In this document: piece by piece, positions 9,034 through 16,534 of the stretch
Layout: each line of letters opens with the position of its first letter
Numbering within the stretch: the first letter of the stretch is position 1
DNA from: Bacteroidales bacterium
GTDB taxonomy: Bacteria; Bacteroidota; Bacteroidia; Bacteroidales; UBA932
Assembly (NCBI GenBank): GCA_017535125.1
Contig: JAFXUS010000032.1
Location: 1-64,000, forward strand
Reading direction: 5' to 3'
Length of the DNA: 64,000 nt
Made by a program: the position numbers and the translations under genes
Notes under the pieces: model-generated
Told to the model about the DNA's origin: nothing
Seen by the model: the letters and a program-made list of their open reading frames with translations, nothing else
Database searches by the model: none

Positions 9034-9053
9034 CACTATCGACGTCGATAGTG
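9034..9053. repeat. Perfect 20-bp palindrome
   Basis: CACTATCGACGTCGATAGTG equals its own reverse complement. It lies in the gene-poor boundary region, about 830 bp upstream of the accessory operon, immediately followed by a short GTGAG/CTCAC hairpin. It could be a binding site for a dimeric protein or a scar of a mobile element. Confidence 0.7.
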
Positions 9054-9509
9054 AGCTCTCACATAATGCTTTTTGCCGTTACGGACGCGCCAGTGGGCGC
9101 GAACGCGGACGGGTTTGGCCTTGGCACCTTGTGCCTCCGAGCCAAATAGAACATTGATTGTAATGTGCATGTTGAGTGATAGAGTGTTCAGACAGAAGGT
9201 CAACTGCGGCCTTCCGCCGATTGGCTACATCGTCCGCCTTTAGAGACAAAAAGAGCATCATTACCCTCACGGGAAACAATGCTCTATGTACATTACAATC
9301 GGCTGAATTCGACAGCCGTTCTCTGTCACTCAGTGCAAAGATAGGGATTATTTCCTGAAAACCAAGAATATTATCCAGATAGATTTAAAACCCGGATTAG
9401 TGCCAATACTCTTCCTTATCGGCACCGGGTAGCAATAGCTATCAGAGTTGCCCGTTGCTCGTATGCTGCTCCAGGCTATCCGCTGTACACGCTGTTCGTT
9501 TAGATGAGT

Positions 9510-9538
9510 GGTCGGTTCTGAAAAGGGCCGACCTTTTT
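9510..9538 (+). terminator. Intrinsic terminator-like hairpin
   Basis: The stem GGTCGG/CCGACC is followed directly by five T residues on the plus strand. No clear gene ends just upstream, so it may end an unrecognised transcript or be a relic. Confidence 0.5.
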
Positions 9539-9868
9539 CATCCACCACACCCGCAACTTTTCTTCGCAATACCCCATCAATGAATGGAATACTTTTCATA
9601 TATTTGTAACTGTCCCTCCGGGGACAAGACATATTGATGAAAGTGTTTTCGCTTTTATCCTTGCTTCGAAATCTGGAAAATTTCACTGCATCAAGGGTAA
9701 AGCAATCCGTTCATCACCTTGTTTTGGTGCATCGTGCCTTTCCGGCACATCGCCATAACGGGTGTGGGGTATTGTTTATTTGGTGCAAGGTCTTCCAGAA
9801 CCTCGAAGCAGATAAACGAAAAATGCTCCACACTTTCTTTTTACTAACCACATCTTAGGAGCAGGGTA

Positions 9869-9884
9869 AATAATCGCGATTATT
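9869..9884. promoter_or_regulatory. 16-bp palindrome abutting the first accessory-operon start codon
   Basis: AATAATCGCGATTATT is a perfect palindrome ending one base before the ATG at 9885. A purine-rich AGGAGCAGGG lies just upstream. The position suits an operator or a leader hairpin controlling translation of the eight-gene operon. Confidence 0.5.
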
Positions 9885-10337
9885 ATGTTTGATGATTGCT
9901 CTATTGAAGAAAAAATGGTGATATGCGCTTTGTATAAAGAGACTATCAACCAGATCAAAACAAACACAATGACCAACGCACCGTATGTCATTGCGAAAAT
10001 GATGGGGAGCGCCCCGAAGCATCCTCAGGCCGTAGTTTATGTTCTTGCATATATTACTAATCTTAACTTAGGAGAAGATATGGTGAAGAATTGCCAAATT
10101 TCTAAGTTCGTATGGGATAGAATGTCCTTTGCAAATAGAAAAAAGTTCATCAGTTCACTTATGGAACTGAAGCAGCTCCCAGAAGTAAAAGAATGGTATA
10201 ATATTCACGTCGGTATAAACTGTGTAATTCGTGATGTTATATGGAAAGTTGAGCCAGATTTCGTTGTTAGTGCTGCCGCTGGACAATTTTTCTCAGACAA
10301 ATATGGGTACAAAGGAGAGGTTACTACAACAATGTGA
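9885..10337 (+). CDS. Hypothetical protein, paralog of the 11374 gene
   Basis: A 150-residue soluble protein of unknown family, first gene of the accessory operon. It shares clear similarity with the protein at 11374-11820: EEKMVICALYKE aligns with NEKIQACALYKE, and LNLGEDMVKNCQISKFVW with LNLSVDMMRNAQLSKGVW. No signal peptide or membrane segment is visible, and it is probably mostly helical. Codon use is AT-richer than the flanking housekeeping genes, consistent with acquisition. The next gene starts inside its 3' end. Confidence 0.7.
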   Translation: MFDDCSIEEKMVICALYKETINQIKTNTMTNAPYVIAKMMGSAPKHPQAVVYVLAYITNLNLGEDMVKNCQISKFVWDRMSFANRKKFISSLMELKQLPEVKEWYNIHVGINCVIRDVIWKVEPDFVVSAAAGQFFSDKYGYKGEVTTTM

Positions 10338-10665
10338 AGCTCTCGAGGCATATTACGAGAGGCTCAATCGGGACTTTTATAGCAACTTCCACTTTCAACA
10401 ACTTGTGGATTTTCTGCCCGCATCCCCTCAAAACACTGTGATTGTTGCAAAACGAGGAGAAAGACAGAGGATTGAGCAGCTGTTTGTAGAAGTTAAGGCC
10501 GTACTTGCTTCTGCCCTGGATGCCTATATGACATACAAGAATGGATGGTTCCCTGATAATGAATTCGCCGCTCGAGCGAAAAGATTGATTGATAACCTGT
10601 CTGCCGAATATGACAAGACCAGGCATTTCTTTGACTCATATAAACTCATTGAAGACAACACTTAA
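10303..10665 (+). CDS. Hypothetical helical protein, 120 aa
   Basis: The start is placed at ATG 10303 (MGTKERLLQQ), which overlaps the previous gene by 35 nt. An upstream in-frame ATG at 10231 would add 24 residues with less protein-like composition. The product is charged and probably all-helical (EALEAYYERLNRDF, later RAKRLIDNLSAEYDKTRHFF), soluble, and of unknown family. It lies 3 nt before the next gene. Function unknown. Confidence 0.6.
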   Translation: MGTKERLLQQCEALEAYYERLNRDFYSNFHFQQLVDFLPASPQNTVIVAKRGERQRIEQLFVEVKAVLASALDAYMTYKNGWFPDNEFAARAKRLIDNLSAEYDKTRHFFDSYKLIEDNT

Positions 10666-10668
10666 CCT

Positions 10669-11046
10669 ATGTGGTGGAATCGAATCATAGCGTGGTTTTC
10701 CGAACTCAGTGAAAAGCAAAGATGCATCAACGACTTTAACCGAGCCGCAAAGGATGCCTTTATCTTTGGGAATGTTCCTGTTTATATGAAAGCGGATATT
10801 TCGCGAGGGAATAGGGCCTATCGACACAATATGTCAAGTTTTCTGTTTTCCGGTTTTAGAATAAGAACTGTTTCCGGTCGCTTCTTGACGCGAGAAGAAA
10901 TTGAGGCCGTCGGTGCCACAATTTCCTCAAACGCAACGCTCATGAGAAAACTAGTTACTCTGGGCTTTGATACATTGGAAATCTATAGTCCTGAAGGGAA
11001 CCTGGTTAAAGATTGGAGATTAATGGGTATAATGCAAATTGAGTAA
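10669..11046 (+). CDS. Hypothetical protein, 125 aa
   Basis: A basic 125-residue protein starting MWWNRIIAWFSELSEKQR, an amphipathic helix that could touch membranes. A central FLFSGFRIRTVSGRFLTREE segment is followed by a C-terminal part ending in DTLEIYSP and DWRLMGIM. No catalytic motif is visible. I have an impression of similar uncharacterised Bacteroidota proteins but cannot name a family. It lies in the middle of the accessory operon, with 3-4 nt gaps on both sides. Confidence 0.6.
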   Translation: MWWNRIIAWFSELSEKQRCINDFNRAAKDAFIFGNVPVYMKADISRGNRAYRHNMSSFLFSGFRIRTVSGRFLTREEIEAVGATISSNATLMRKLVTLGFDTLEIYSPEGNLVKDWRLMGIMQIE

Positions 11047-11050
11047 TCTT

Positions 11051-11305
11051 ATGGGCCTTTTTTCTTTTAACAAGAACCGTAATGCACGGAATAATAAGGA
11101 GATGGATAATATTATTGACAGCATGTTCAATAGCAAACCATTGTATGATGAGTTAAAAGTGAAATGTCATCCCGACGTATTTTTGGATGACGAAAAAAAA
11201 GAAAAAGCTCAAATTCTTTTTCAAAAACTCCAAAAGTCCAAACACGACATTGTTGCCATGAAGAGCCTGAAGCTAGAAATAGATGCTTTGTTTCAAGATA
11301 GATAA
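11051..11305 (+). CDS. Small J-domain-like protein
   Basis: An 84-residue protein starting MGLFSFNKN at ATG 11051. The segment YDELKVKCHPDVFLDD, followed by AQILFQKLQKSK, resembles helices II and III of a DnaJ J domain, including the HPD tripeptide that stimulates DnaK ATPase. Helix I is not obvious and there is no zinc or substrate-binding region, so at most it is a minimal J-like protein. Whether it acts with DnaK is inference. It lies 4 nt after the 10669 gene. Confidence 0.6.
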   Translation: MGLFSFNKNRNARNNKEMDNIIDSMFNSKPLYDELKVKCHPDVFLDDEKKEKAQILFQKLQKSKHDIVAMKSLKLEIDALFQDR

Positions 11306-11373
11306 AACTATCCGAGCAGCCATCTACCACGCGTCTTTTCCACGAAAGGGTATTCATCAATTATAGTTATTAT

Positions 11374-11820
11374 ATGAGAGGTTTTTTTGACTACTTTAAG
11401 AACTATTCCTTAAATGAAAAAATACAGGCCTGTGCTTTATACAAGGAAGCCGTTATTATTTTCAGAGATGATCCGGTTTGGCGAATTGACGGCAACTTGC
11501 GGATTTCCGGATTGGTCGAAGAATTGAATTTAAGCGTAGATATGATGCGAAATGCCCAACTGTCAAAGGGCGTTTGGGAAAGCATGTCGGAAGATAATAA
11601 AAAACAGTTTATCTATTCTTTTGTTGACATGATGGATATTGTCACATTTCGACTTGAGGATGCGGCCCTTGCGCAAGCTTTAGCAAATAAAGGCGTGTCA
11701 AAAGAGACTTTTTACAATATGATGGCGCGAAATCTTGGTTATCTCATAGATGATGTCATGGGAAAAATCGGCGTGAATGTCCTCGTGAATATTAAGGAAA
11801 GACGGGTCATCCTATTATAA
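11374..11820 (+). CDS. Hypothetical protein, paralog of the 9885 gene
   Basis: A 148-residue soluble protein of unknown family. Similarity with the 9885-10337 product runs over most of the length (CALYKEAVIIF; LNLSVDMMRNAQLSK; ESMSEDNKKQFIYSFVDM), pointing to an old duplication inside the operon. The two copies have diverged well beyond half identity outside these blocks. A 68-nt gap separates it from the J-like gene. Such small paralogs in accessory operons are often immunity or regulatory proteins, but nothing here proves that. Confidence 0.7.
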   Translation: MRGFFDYFKNYSLNEKIQACALYKEAVIIFRDDPVWRIDGNLRISGLVEELNLSVDMMRNAQLSKGVWESMSEDNKKQFIYSFVDMMDIVTFRLEDAALAQALANKGVSKETFYNMMARNLGYLIDDVMGKIGVNVLVNIKERRVILL

Positions 11821-11889
11821 CATAGGCAGAGAGATCTATGAGCGAGTCCATCTCAGCAAAAGACATCGACCTTGCTCTCATAGTTAAAA

Positions 11890-12693
11890 ATGACCAAGCT
11901 ATTCTCACATATAAAGGTGTATGTCCATCACATGGATCCGGAATTGGGAGAGTTCGATTCAGGCTCTTTGCATTGTGAGGAATTCTATGATCAAAAGGGG
12001 CGATTGATACGCAAGTGGCATTCTGACATATGGACAACCTACACATATGATTCCGAAGGGAGGCTGTGTGAAGAAAGAGAGAAAAGAAGTCTTGGCACCA
12101 GGACCACAATAAGAGAATATACCCCGGAGGGAGATTTGTACCATTTGAAGTCAACCTGGGAGCAATGTGAGCTTTTCAACGGGGAGCATTATTGCATATG
12201 CCCGGACGATACCGTTGAAGGGAGTGAGTACTATGATGATGGAGAATCCGAGGAGATGTGGTTTTCTTGGAAAGCCCTTGGACGGTTATGTGAACATGAA
12301 CGCATAACAAAACATTGGGACGGTTCCGAAGAACGCTCTTACCTAGAGGAAGATTACGACGACAAAGGCAATATCGTCGAGGAGCGGATTTATGGAGAGA
12401 AGCGGGAAATGCTCCTGAAAACAAACTATGCCTATTCGGAAGAGGGTGTTCTCCTTGAGAAAGCAACCGTGGCCTATTATGAGGATAACAGTGTGGGCGA
12501 GCCGTACTGTAAAAGCGTCTATGATGATAAGGAGCGGGTTGTTATGCATCAGGGCGCGGGGGGCCACATTATGATCTTTAAGTTCTCTGATGATGAATAC
12601 GGGAATTGGGTACTTCGTAACGCCGATATTAAGGACGATTCCGAAACAGAACATCTTGTTTTTCGCAGAATAATAGAATATCAAAATGGATAA
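11890..12693 (+). CDS. YD-repeat-like protein
   Basis: A 267-residue acidic protein with repeated units of the YD type: EEFYDQKGRLIRKW, YTYDSEGRLCEER, EEDYDDKGNIVEER, YAYSEEGVLLEK, DDEYGNWVLRN. These resemble RHS/YD repeats, which form beta sheets in polymorphic toxins and in many Bacteroidota surface proteins. There is no signal peptide and no toxin C-terminus. The lipoprotein at 15819-16529 has the same kind of repeat. It overlaps the following membrane-protein gene by 8 nt. Function unknown. Confidence 0.65.
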   Translation: MTKLFSHIKVYVHHMDPELGEFDSGSLHCEEFYDQKGRLIRKWHSDIWTTYTYDSEGRLCEEREKRSLGTRTTIREYTPEGDLYHLKSTWEQCELFNGEHYCICPDDTVEGSEYYDDGESEEMWFSWKALGRLCEHERITKHWDGSEERSYLEEDYDDKGNIVEERIYGEKREMLLKTNYAYSEEGVLLEKATVAYYEDNSVGEPYCKSVYDDKERVVMHQGAGGHIMIFKFSDDEYGNWVLRNADIKDDSETEHLVFRRIIEYQNG

Positions 12694-13495
12694 GAACTAC
12701 TTTAAGAACGCATCATTTGTTTTGGCAGGAGGAGCGTGTCTGCTGATGATTGCCGGACATTTCTTTCATTCCCCAGATGGAGCACTCCCGATCAAGGGTT
12801 TTAAATTCGTTTCCGCACTGGCCATTCCAATGCTATGCTTTTGGGCAGGAATGCTTGTTCGGCATATCTGCGGTAAGGTAAAGTGGTGGGTGCTGGCTGT
12901 TGCTATCGTTCTTGCTGCCGTGTCCTTCTACTTCTCCCGGCATACGGTGAACAATCTCGGTTGGAGCGAGATTCGATTCCTTTGGTATTTTCTCATACTG
13001 TCTGGATTCCTTCTGCCTCAGGACTATCTGTATGACCGTCGCGATAAGGAGGGAATCAAATCCTTCATGTTGCTCGTAATCACAGCCCTGTTTTATGGTG
13101 CGTTTGAGTTGTACTGGGGGCGGGTGTATCCATTTTGCATGAAGCCGCAGTTTGAGGATATGGCGGTTCTTCTAATGGTTGTGACGACGAACATGATTCC
13201 GTTAGCCGCGCTTCTCCCGGTTTTCTTCGCAGCAGAGTTCTCTTTGTCGAATGCCGCTCAATGGCTTGGCGGACAGAAATGGTTCCGTTGGATCGTTGGA
13301 ATTGCCGCTTTTATCTGTTTCTGTGGATCTCTTTCTGGATTGTTTGATCACTCCTCGCTATTCTTCTTTTCGCTCAATCGTAAGATACTGTTTTTCGTGC
13401 AGCCATTTACAATCTATTTAATCATCGTTATATGCCGGATCATTCGTAAATTGCGGAAGAAAGAAATGACCTGGAAAGAAGTATTTGCCATATAA
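12686..13495 (+). CDS. Polytopic membrane protein of unknown function
   Basis: A 269-residue very hydrophobic protein with roughly eight predicted transmembrane segments, for example around ~10-25, 40-60, 68-85, 97-113, 125-143, 160-185, 205-222 and 232-253. It has a basic C-terminal tail (RIIRKLRKKEMTWKE). No transporter or enzyme signature is recognised. It starts inside the 3' end of the YD-repeat gene, and its stop overlaps the next ATG by one base, so the three genes are probably translated together. Confidence 0.7.
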   Translation: MDKNYFKNASFVLAGGACLLMIAGHFFHSPDGALPIKGFKFVSALAIPMLCFWAGMLVRHICGKVKWWVLAVAIVLAAVSFYFSRHTVNNLGWSEIRFLWYFLILSGFLLPQDYLYDRRDKEGIKSFMLLVITALFYGAFELYWGRVYPFCMKPQFEDMAVLLMVVTTNMIPLAALLPVFFAAEFSLSNAAQWLGGQKWFRWIVGIAAFICFCGSLSGLFDHSSLFFFSLNRKILFFVQPFTIYLIIVICRIIRKLRKKEMTWKEVFAI

Positions 13496-14334
13496 TGAAA
13501 CGATCTCTCATACTTGCTTTGGTGCTCCTGGTTGGCTGCAAAAACAACAATCCTCCCAGCCCTGCTGAACTCGGTTATATACCCAATGATCTAGAAGAGC
13601 TGCGAAACTCTCCAGAGCACGTAGATCTTTCAACCTATGAGGCTCCAGTAGAGGATCGGAATGCCAAGATCACTCCTGCAGAACGAGAGCCGGAAGAAGA
13701 GGCTGTCGTCCACATCGTGTATACACAGCCCATAAACGGGTTTGAAGTCACGGTGGATATATATCCTGAAGCAGATGGAGATAGGTTGAAGCACTATGGC
13801 CCGGCAGAACTCCATTTCAAGAAAGGAAACACCGAATTCACTGTGGAAATCGATGATTTCTCTGAGGATCACTTCGATTACGAAACAACATTTCTGCCTG
13901 GCCAGACGGTTATGATTAAACCGACTCCATTACCTGCCGGAGAGATGATATCCGATGTCTGTACCATTTTTTGTTCAGATGTGGACTTCGATGGCCAGAA
14001 GGAGCTGCTGATTAGGGAACCGCTCATTGGGATTAGAGGGACCAATGGCTATCATGTCTACGAGCAGGATGGAACAGAGCGAGATGATGTGCCTTTTTAT
14101 GCTGTTTGCGATATGTCGACATTCAATGCTTCCGAGAGATCCATTACGCAGCATGAGTACTATGGTGTCATCCTCGGAAGCAATCACCTAAAGTATCGCC
14201 GGCAGAAGGATGGCTCGTTTGCTCTCACGGACAGCACCCATATAGACTACAAGGTTGACTTCACCGACAGCATTCGTGTCCATTACCGGAAACAGGGAGA
14301 CAAGATGGTACTCGTGAAGAAGGAAATCTTATAG
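13495..14334 (+). CDS. Predicted lipoprotein, end of accessory operon
   Basis: A 279-residue protein with a lipoprotein signal (MKRSLILALVLLVGC, lipobox LVGC). The C-terminal half holds a DVDFDGQKELLI segment, an Asp-rich turn like the calcium-binding loops of FG-GAP or VCBS-type proteins. No enzyme motif is seen. It is likely exported and anchored to a membrane, next to the polytopic protein encoded just upstream. It is the last gene before tRNA-Val. Confidence 0.68.
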   Translation: MKRSLILALVLLVGCKNNNPPSPAELGYIPNDLEELRNSPEHVDLSTYEAPVEDRNAKITPAEREPEEEAVVHIVYTQPINGFEVTVDIYPEADGDRLKHYGPAELHFKKGNTEFTVEIDDFSEDHFDYETTFLPGQTVMIKPTPLPAGEMISDVCTIFCSDVDFDGQKELLIREPLIGIRGTNGYHVYEQDGTERDDVPFYAVCDMSTFNASERSITQHEYYGVILGSNHLKYRRQKDGSFALTDSTHIDYKVDFTDSIRVHYRKQGDKMVLVKKEIL

Positions 14335-14432
14335 TGACTTCACTACGGTTATATACCCTGGTCGAGTTGCTTTGAAAAGGGTTAAATCGGGGTTAAAACA
14401 CGTTGAAATCACGCCTTTTTCACGCCCCCGAT

Positions 14433-14467
14433 AAAAAAGAAAGACACCCACATCTCTGTAAGTGTCT
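14433..14467 (-). terminator. Intrinsic terminator of tRNA-Val
   Basis: On the minus strand a stem AGACAC/GTGTCT with an inner ACA/TGT pairing is followed by TTTCTTTTTT. It lies 13 nt beyond the tRNA 3' end. Confidence 0.8.
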
Positions 14468-14479
14468 GATTTAAAGGAG

Positions 14480-14554
14480 TGAGGCTTAGCAGATTTGAAC
14501 TGCTGACCTCTTGCCTGTCAAGCAAGCGCTCTGAACCAACTGAGCTAAAGCCTC
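14480..14554 (-). tRNA. tRNA-Val (anticodon GAC)
   Basis: All arms fold by hand: acceptor GAGGCTT/AAGCCTC, D-stem GCTC/GAGC, anticodon stem CTTGC/GCAAG with loop TTGACAG, five-base variable loop, T-stem AGCAG/CTGCT with loop TTCAAAT, discriminator A. It is 75 nt long with no encoded CCA. The anticodon GAC reads valine codons GUC and GUU. Its 3' end faces the accessory operon, but I found no duplicated tRNA end at the far side. Confidence 0.93.
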
Positions 14555-14565
14555 GTTTGGGACTG

Positions 14566-14573
14566 CAAAGATA
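14566..14573 (-). promoter_or_regulatory. Bacteroidota promoter box for tRNA-Val
   Basis: TATCTTTG on the minus strand matches the TAnnTTTG -7 box. A TTTTTTG -33-like element lies 18 nt upstream, and the tRNA starts 11 nt downstream. Confidence 0.75.
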
Positions 14574-14601
14574 CAACAAATTTTGAATTTGCAAAAAAGA
14601 A

Positions 14602-15237
14602 TTATTCCCGCGGCCGGAGGGGATATTCTTTGCTGAAGGTGATGAGGACCTCGCGGTAGCCCATGGCGGAGAGGAGGCGGCGGAGGTGGCTTTCGGCGGA
14701 GAGCTCTGCCTGGTCGAGGATGCCTTCGCGGACGGCGTCGGCTTGCAGGCGCTGCTTCGCCTGGAGCAGGATGGCCGTCGTCTCCTCATGCGTCCGGTGG
14801 CCGGAGAAGAGTTCGTAGTCGGCGGGGTTGAGGACGACGTCGAGGATCTCCACGGGCGGCAGGATCAGCCGCAGGGTGTCGCCGGAGAAGGAAAAATCGC
14901 TCCCCTGGATCTTGGTCAGGTCGAAGCCGGCGCGCACGCGCCCTTTGCAGATGATCACGAAATCGCCGCTGCCCGTCAGGCGGCCCAGACCGCTGGCGCG
15001 CTTCAACTCGCCGAGGTAGGACTCGTCCCGGTCGGTCAGCACCAGTTCCTCATAGAAGCCGGCGCTCGACAGCTCGCCGATGCTGCGCACCTGCTCCACG
15101 ACGGCGGCCGTCCGCTCGATCTCCAGCTCGCGGGAACGCCGCTCCCGCCGGGGCGCGAGCAGCAGCACCAGAATGATGGCCAGCAGCAGCGTGAGCGGCA
15201 GCAGGTAGCGAAGCGGTATGCGGAAACGTTTGCTCAT
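14602..15237 (-). CDS. DUF4230 membrane-anchored protein
   Basis: A 211-residue protein with one N-terminal transmembrane helix (~10-28, LLPLTLLLAIILVLLLA) after a basic start. A DUF4230 domain follows, with the typical blocks GRVRAGFDLTKI, GDTLRLILPPVEILDVVLNP and a long C-terminal helix. DUF4230 proteins are common in Bacteroidota and their biochemical role is unknown. It overlaps the upstream DUF4230 gene by 4 nt and is the last gene of the dapA-led minus-strand run. Confidence 0.85.
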   Translation of the reverse strand: MSKRFRIPLRYLLPLTLLLAIILVLLLAPRRERRSRELEIERTAAVVEQVRSIGELSSAGFYEELVLTDRDESYLGELKRASGLGRLTGSGDFVIICKGRVRAGFDLTKIQGSDFSFSGDTLRLILPPVEILDVVLNPADYELFSGHRTHEETTAILLQAKQRLQADAVREGILDQAELSAESHLRRLLSAMGYREVLITFSKEYPLRPRE

Positions 15238-15806
15238 TCGAAACTGATCTGAATGTTTTCGAACCCCATCTGCTCCAGCATCGGGCGGAAAAACTCCAAC
15301 GCATTCTCCTCCGCCTCGGCGAGGATGCCCAGCGAAGGAATATCCCGCACGATGTCGCGTTCCCCCTGCTTCAGCAGGGCCTGGCGCTCCCGGTCGTCGA
15401 ACTTCTGGCGGAAGCCGGTCACGTCCTCGTATTCGAGGCGGATCTCCTCCGGCGGGAGGTTGATGGAGAGGACGGTCGCATGCGGCAAGACCAGCGAAAT
15501 GGAACGGGACGCCTCGTCCACCACGATCTTGTCAAGCGGAAGGCGTTCCAGGTTGATGCCCGCCTTGATGTAGGCGGTACAGGAGAAAAGGATGCGGCGG
15601 TTGCCGATCTTGAACCATTCGCCCTCGTCGCGGGCGCGGACGGCCTTGCGGACGGTGTACTCCACCGTCCCCAGCTCCGCGGTGCGACTCAGGGCGCTGA
15701 GGCGCTGCAAGGCCTGCTGCTGGAGCGACGGCCCGTGTGAACAGGCCGCCGTCAGCAAGAGCAGCGCCGCCAGCAGGGCGGCCCGTATGCGGGAGACCGG
15801 CATCAC
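15234..15806 (-). CDS. DUF4230 lipoprotein
   Basis: A 190-residue second DUF4230 copy with the same order of blocks (AYIKAGINLERL, SISLVLPHATVLSINLPPEE, helical C-terminus ending in MGFENIQISFE). It carries a lipoprotein signal (LLAALLLLTAAC) instead of a transmembrane helix. The overlapping pair suggests the two products work together, perhaps on the same membrane face. It starts 12 nt downstream of the preceding lipoprotein gene. Confidence 0.83.
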   Translation of the reverse strand: MMPVSRIRAALLAALLLLTAACSHGPSLQQQALQRLSALSRTAELGTVEYTVRKAVRARDEGEWFKIGNRRILFSCTAYIKAGINLERLPLDKIVVDEASRSISLVLPHATVLSINLPPEEIRLEYEDVTGFRQKFDDRERQALLKQGERDIVRDIPSLGILAEAEENALEFFRPMLEQMGFENIQISFE

Positions 15807-15818
15807 TGCGAAGGCTGT

Positions 15819-16529
15819 TTATTCAGACCAATAGACGAAGCGGCGGTTCTGCTTGATGACGTCGGTCCAGGTCTCCGCATTCTCCTCGTCGTCAAATTCA
15901 TATCCCGTGATGGTGATGGTCTGGATACGCTCGGTCCAGTTGCCCTTGGCGTCGAAAGCGGTGTATTCGAACTTGATGGTGCCCTCTTCCGTCCAGCCCT
16001 CGACGCCGCTGTCGAGCGTGGCGCTGGCCGGATAGACCTTCTTGCCGTCATAGGTGTAATGGTAGGTGTCGAACCATTCCCAGCCGCCGATTTCCTCGGT
16101 AATGACGCGGTGCTGGTCGTCGTAACCGAAGGTGTAGGTGAAGAAGTGCTCGATGTCGAGATCCTCGAACTCGTCCCAGTCAAGGTTCGTGTTGTCGTAG
16201 CGCACGAGGCGGCCCAGCTCGTCGCGCTCCAGCTCGGTCTGGTCGCTGCACCCCGCGATGAACGCGCCGTTCTCGTTATACACATAGACGTCGCCGAAGG
16301 TGTCCAGCGTGATGCGGCCGTTGGCGTCGAACGTGAACTCCAGACGCTCCACGCCGGGTTCGTCAGAAATCTCCATCTCTTCCTGCGTGGTGGAAAGCGT
16401 GGTCTGGGTCACATACACCTCTTTCACGTCGCCGAGAAGGCCGAAGGAAAGGGCATCGGAAGGTTTGTTCGGTTTGGGCTGGCAGGCGGCAAGGGCCAGG
16501 ACGGCCAGCAGTAAATAGCTCTTTTTCAT
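15819..16529 (-). CDS. YD-repeat-like lipoprotein
   Basis: A 236-residue lipoprotein (MKKSYLLLAVLALAAC). The body has YD-like units such as EFTFDANGRITLDT, ERDELGRLVRYD, FGYDDQHRVITEE and YTAFDAKGNWTERI, as seen in many Bacteroidota surface lipoproteins. No enzymatic motif is visible. It lies only 5 nt after the aminotransferase gene, so it is probably part of the dap transcript even though its link to lysine synthesis is not obvious. Confidence 0.75.
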   Translation of the reverse strand: MKKSYLLLAVLALAACQPKPNKPSDALSFGLLGDVKEVYVTQTTLSTTQEEMEISDEPGVERLEFTFDANGRITLDTFGDVYVYNENGAFIAGCSDQTELERDELGRLVRYDNTNLDWDEFEDLDIEHFFTYTFGYDDQHRVITEEIGGWEWFDTYHYTYDGKKVYPASATLDSGVEGWTEEGTIKFEYTAFDAKGNWTERIQTITITGYEFDDEENAETWTDVIKQNRRFVYWSE

Positions 16530-16534
16530 GGTGA

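Larger units (their letters stand above)
8541..9868. other. Gene-poor, repeat-rich boundary region
   Basis: About 1.3 kb without a convincing gene. It holds the repeat cluster at 8599-8690, a 242-bp segment bounded by 12-bp inverted repeats (8701-8942) and small hairpins at 8947-8970 and near 8973. It also holds a 20-bp perfect palindrome at 9034-9053 and an intrinsic terminator at 9510-9538. The 11-bp sequence GATTGTAATGT near 9155 recurs inverted near 9290. Short open frames, including one at 9348-9686 on the minus strand, lack recognisable protein character. Base composition changes here from GC-rich to AT-richer. Confidence 0.6.

Noticed and set aside
9348..9686. A 112-codon minus-strand frame in the gene-poor region
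   Set aside because: It crosses an intrinsic terminator-like hairpin, has no recognisable start context and no protein-like pattern. Not called as a gene without homology evidence.
8541..14554. Accessory operon as a tRNA-integrated island with att sites
   Set aside because: The tRNA-Val 3' end faces the operon, but I found no duplicate of that end on the far side and no integrase. Integration at this tRNA is not supported.
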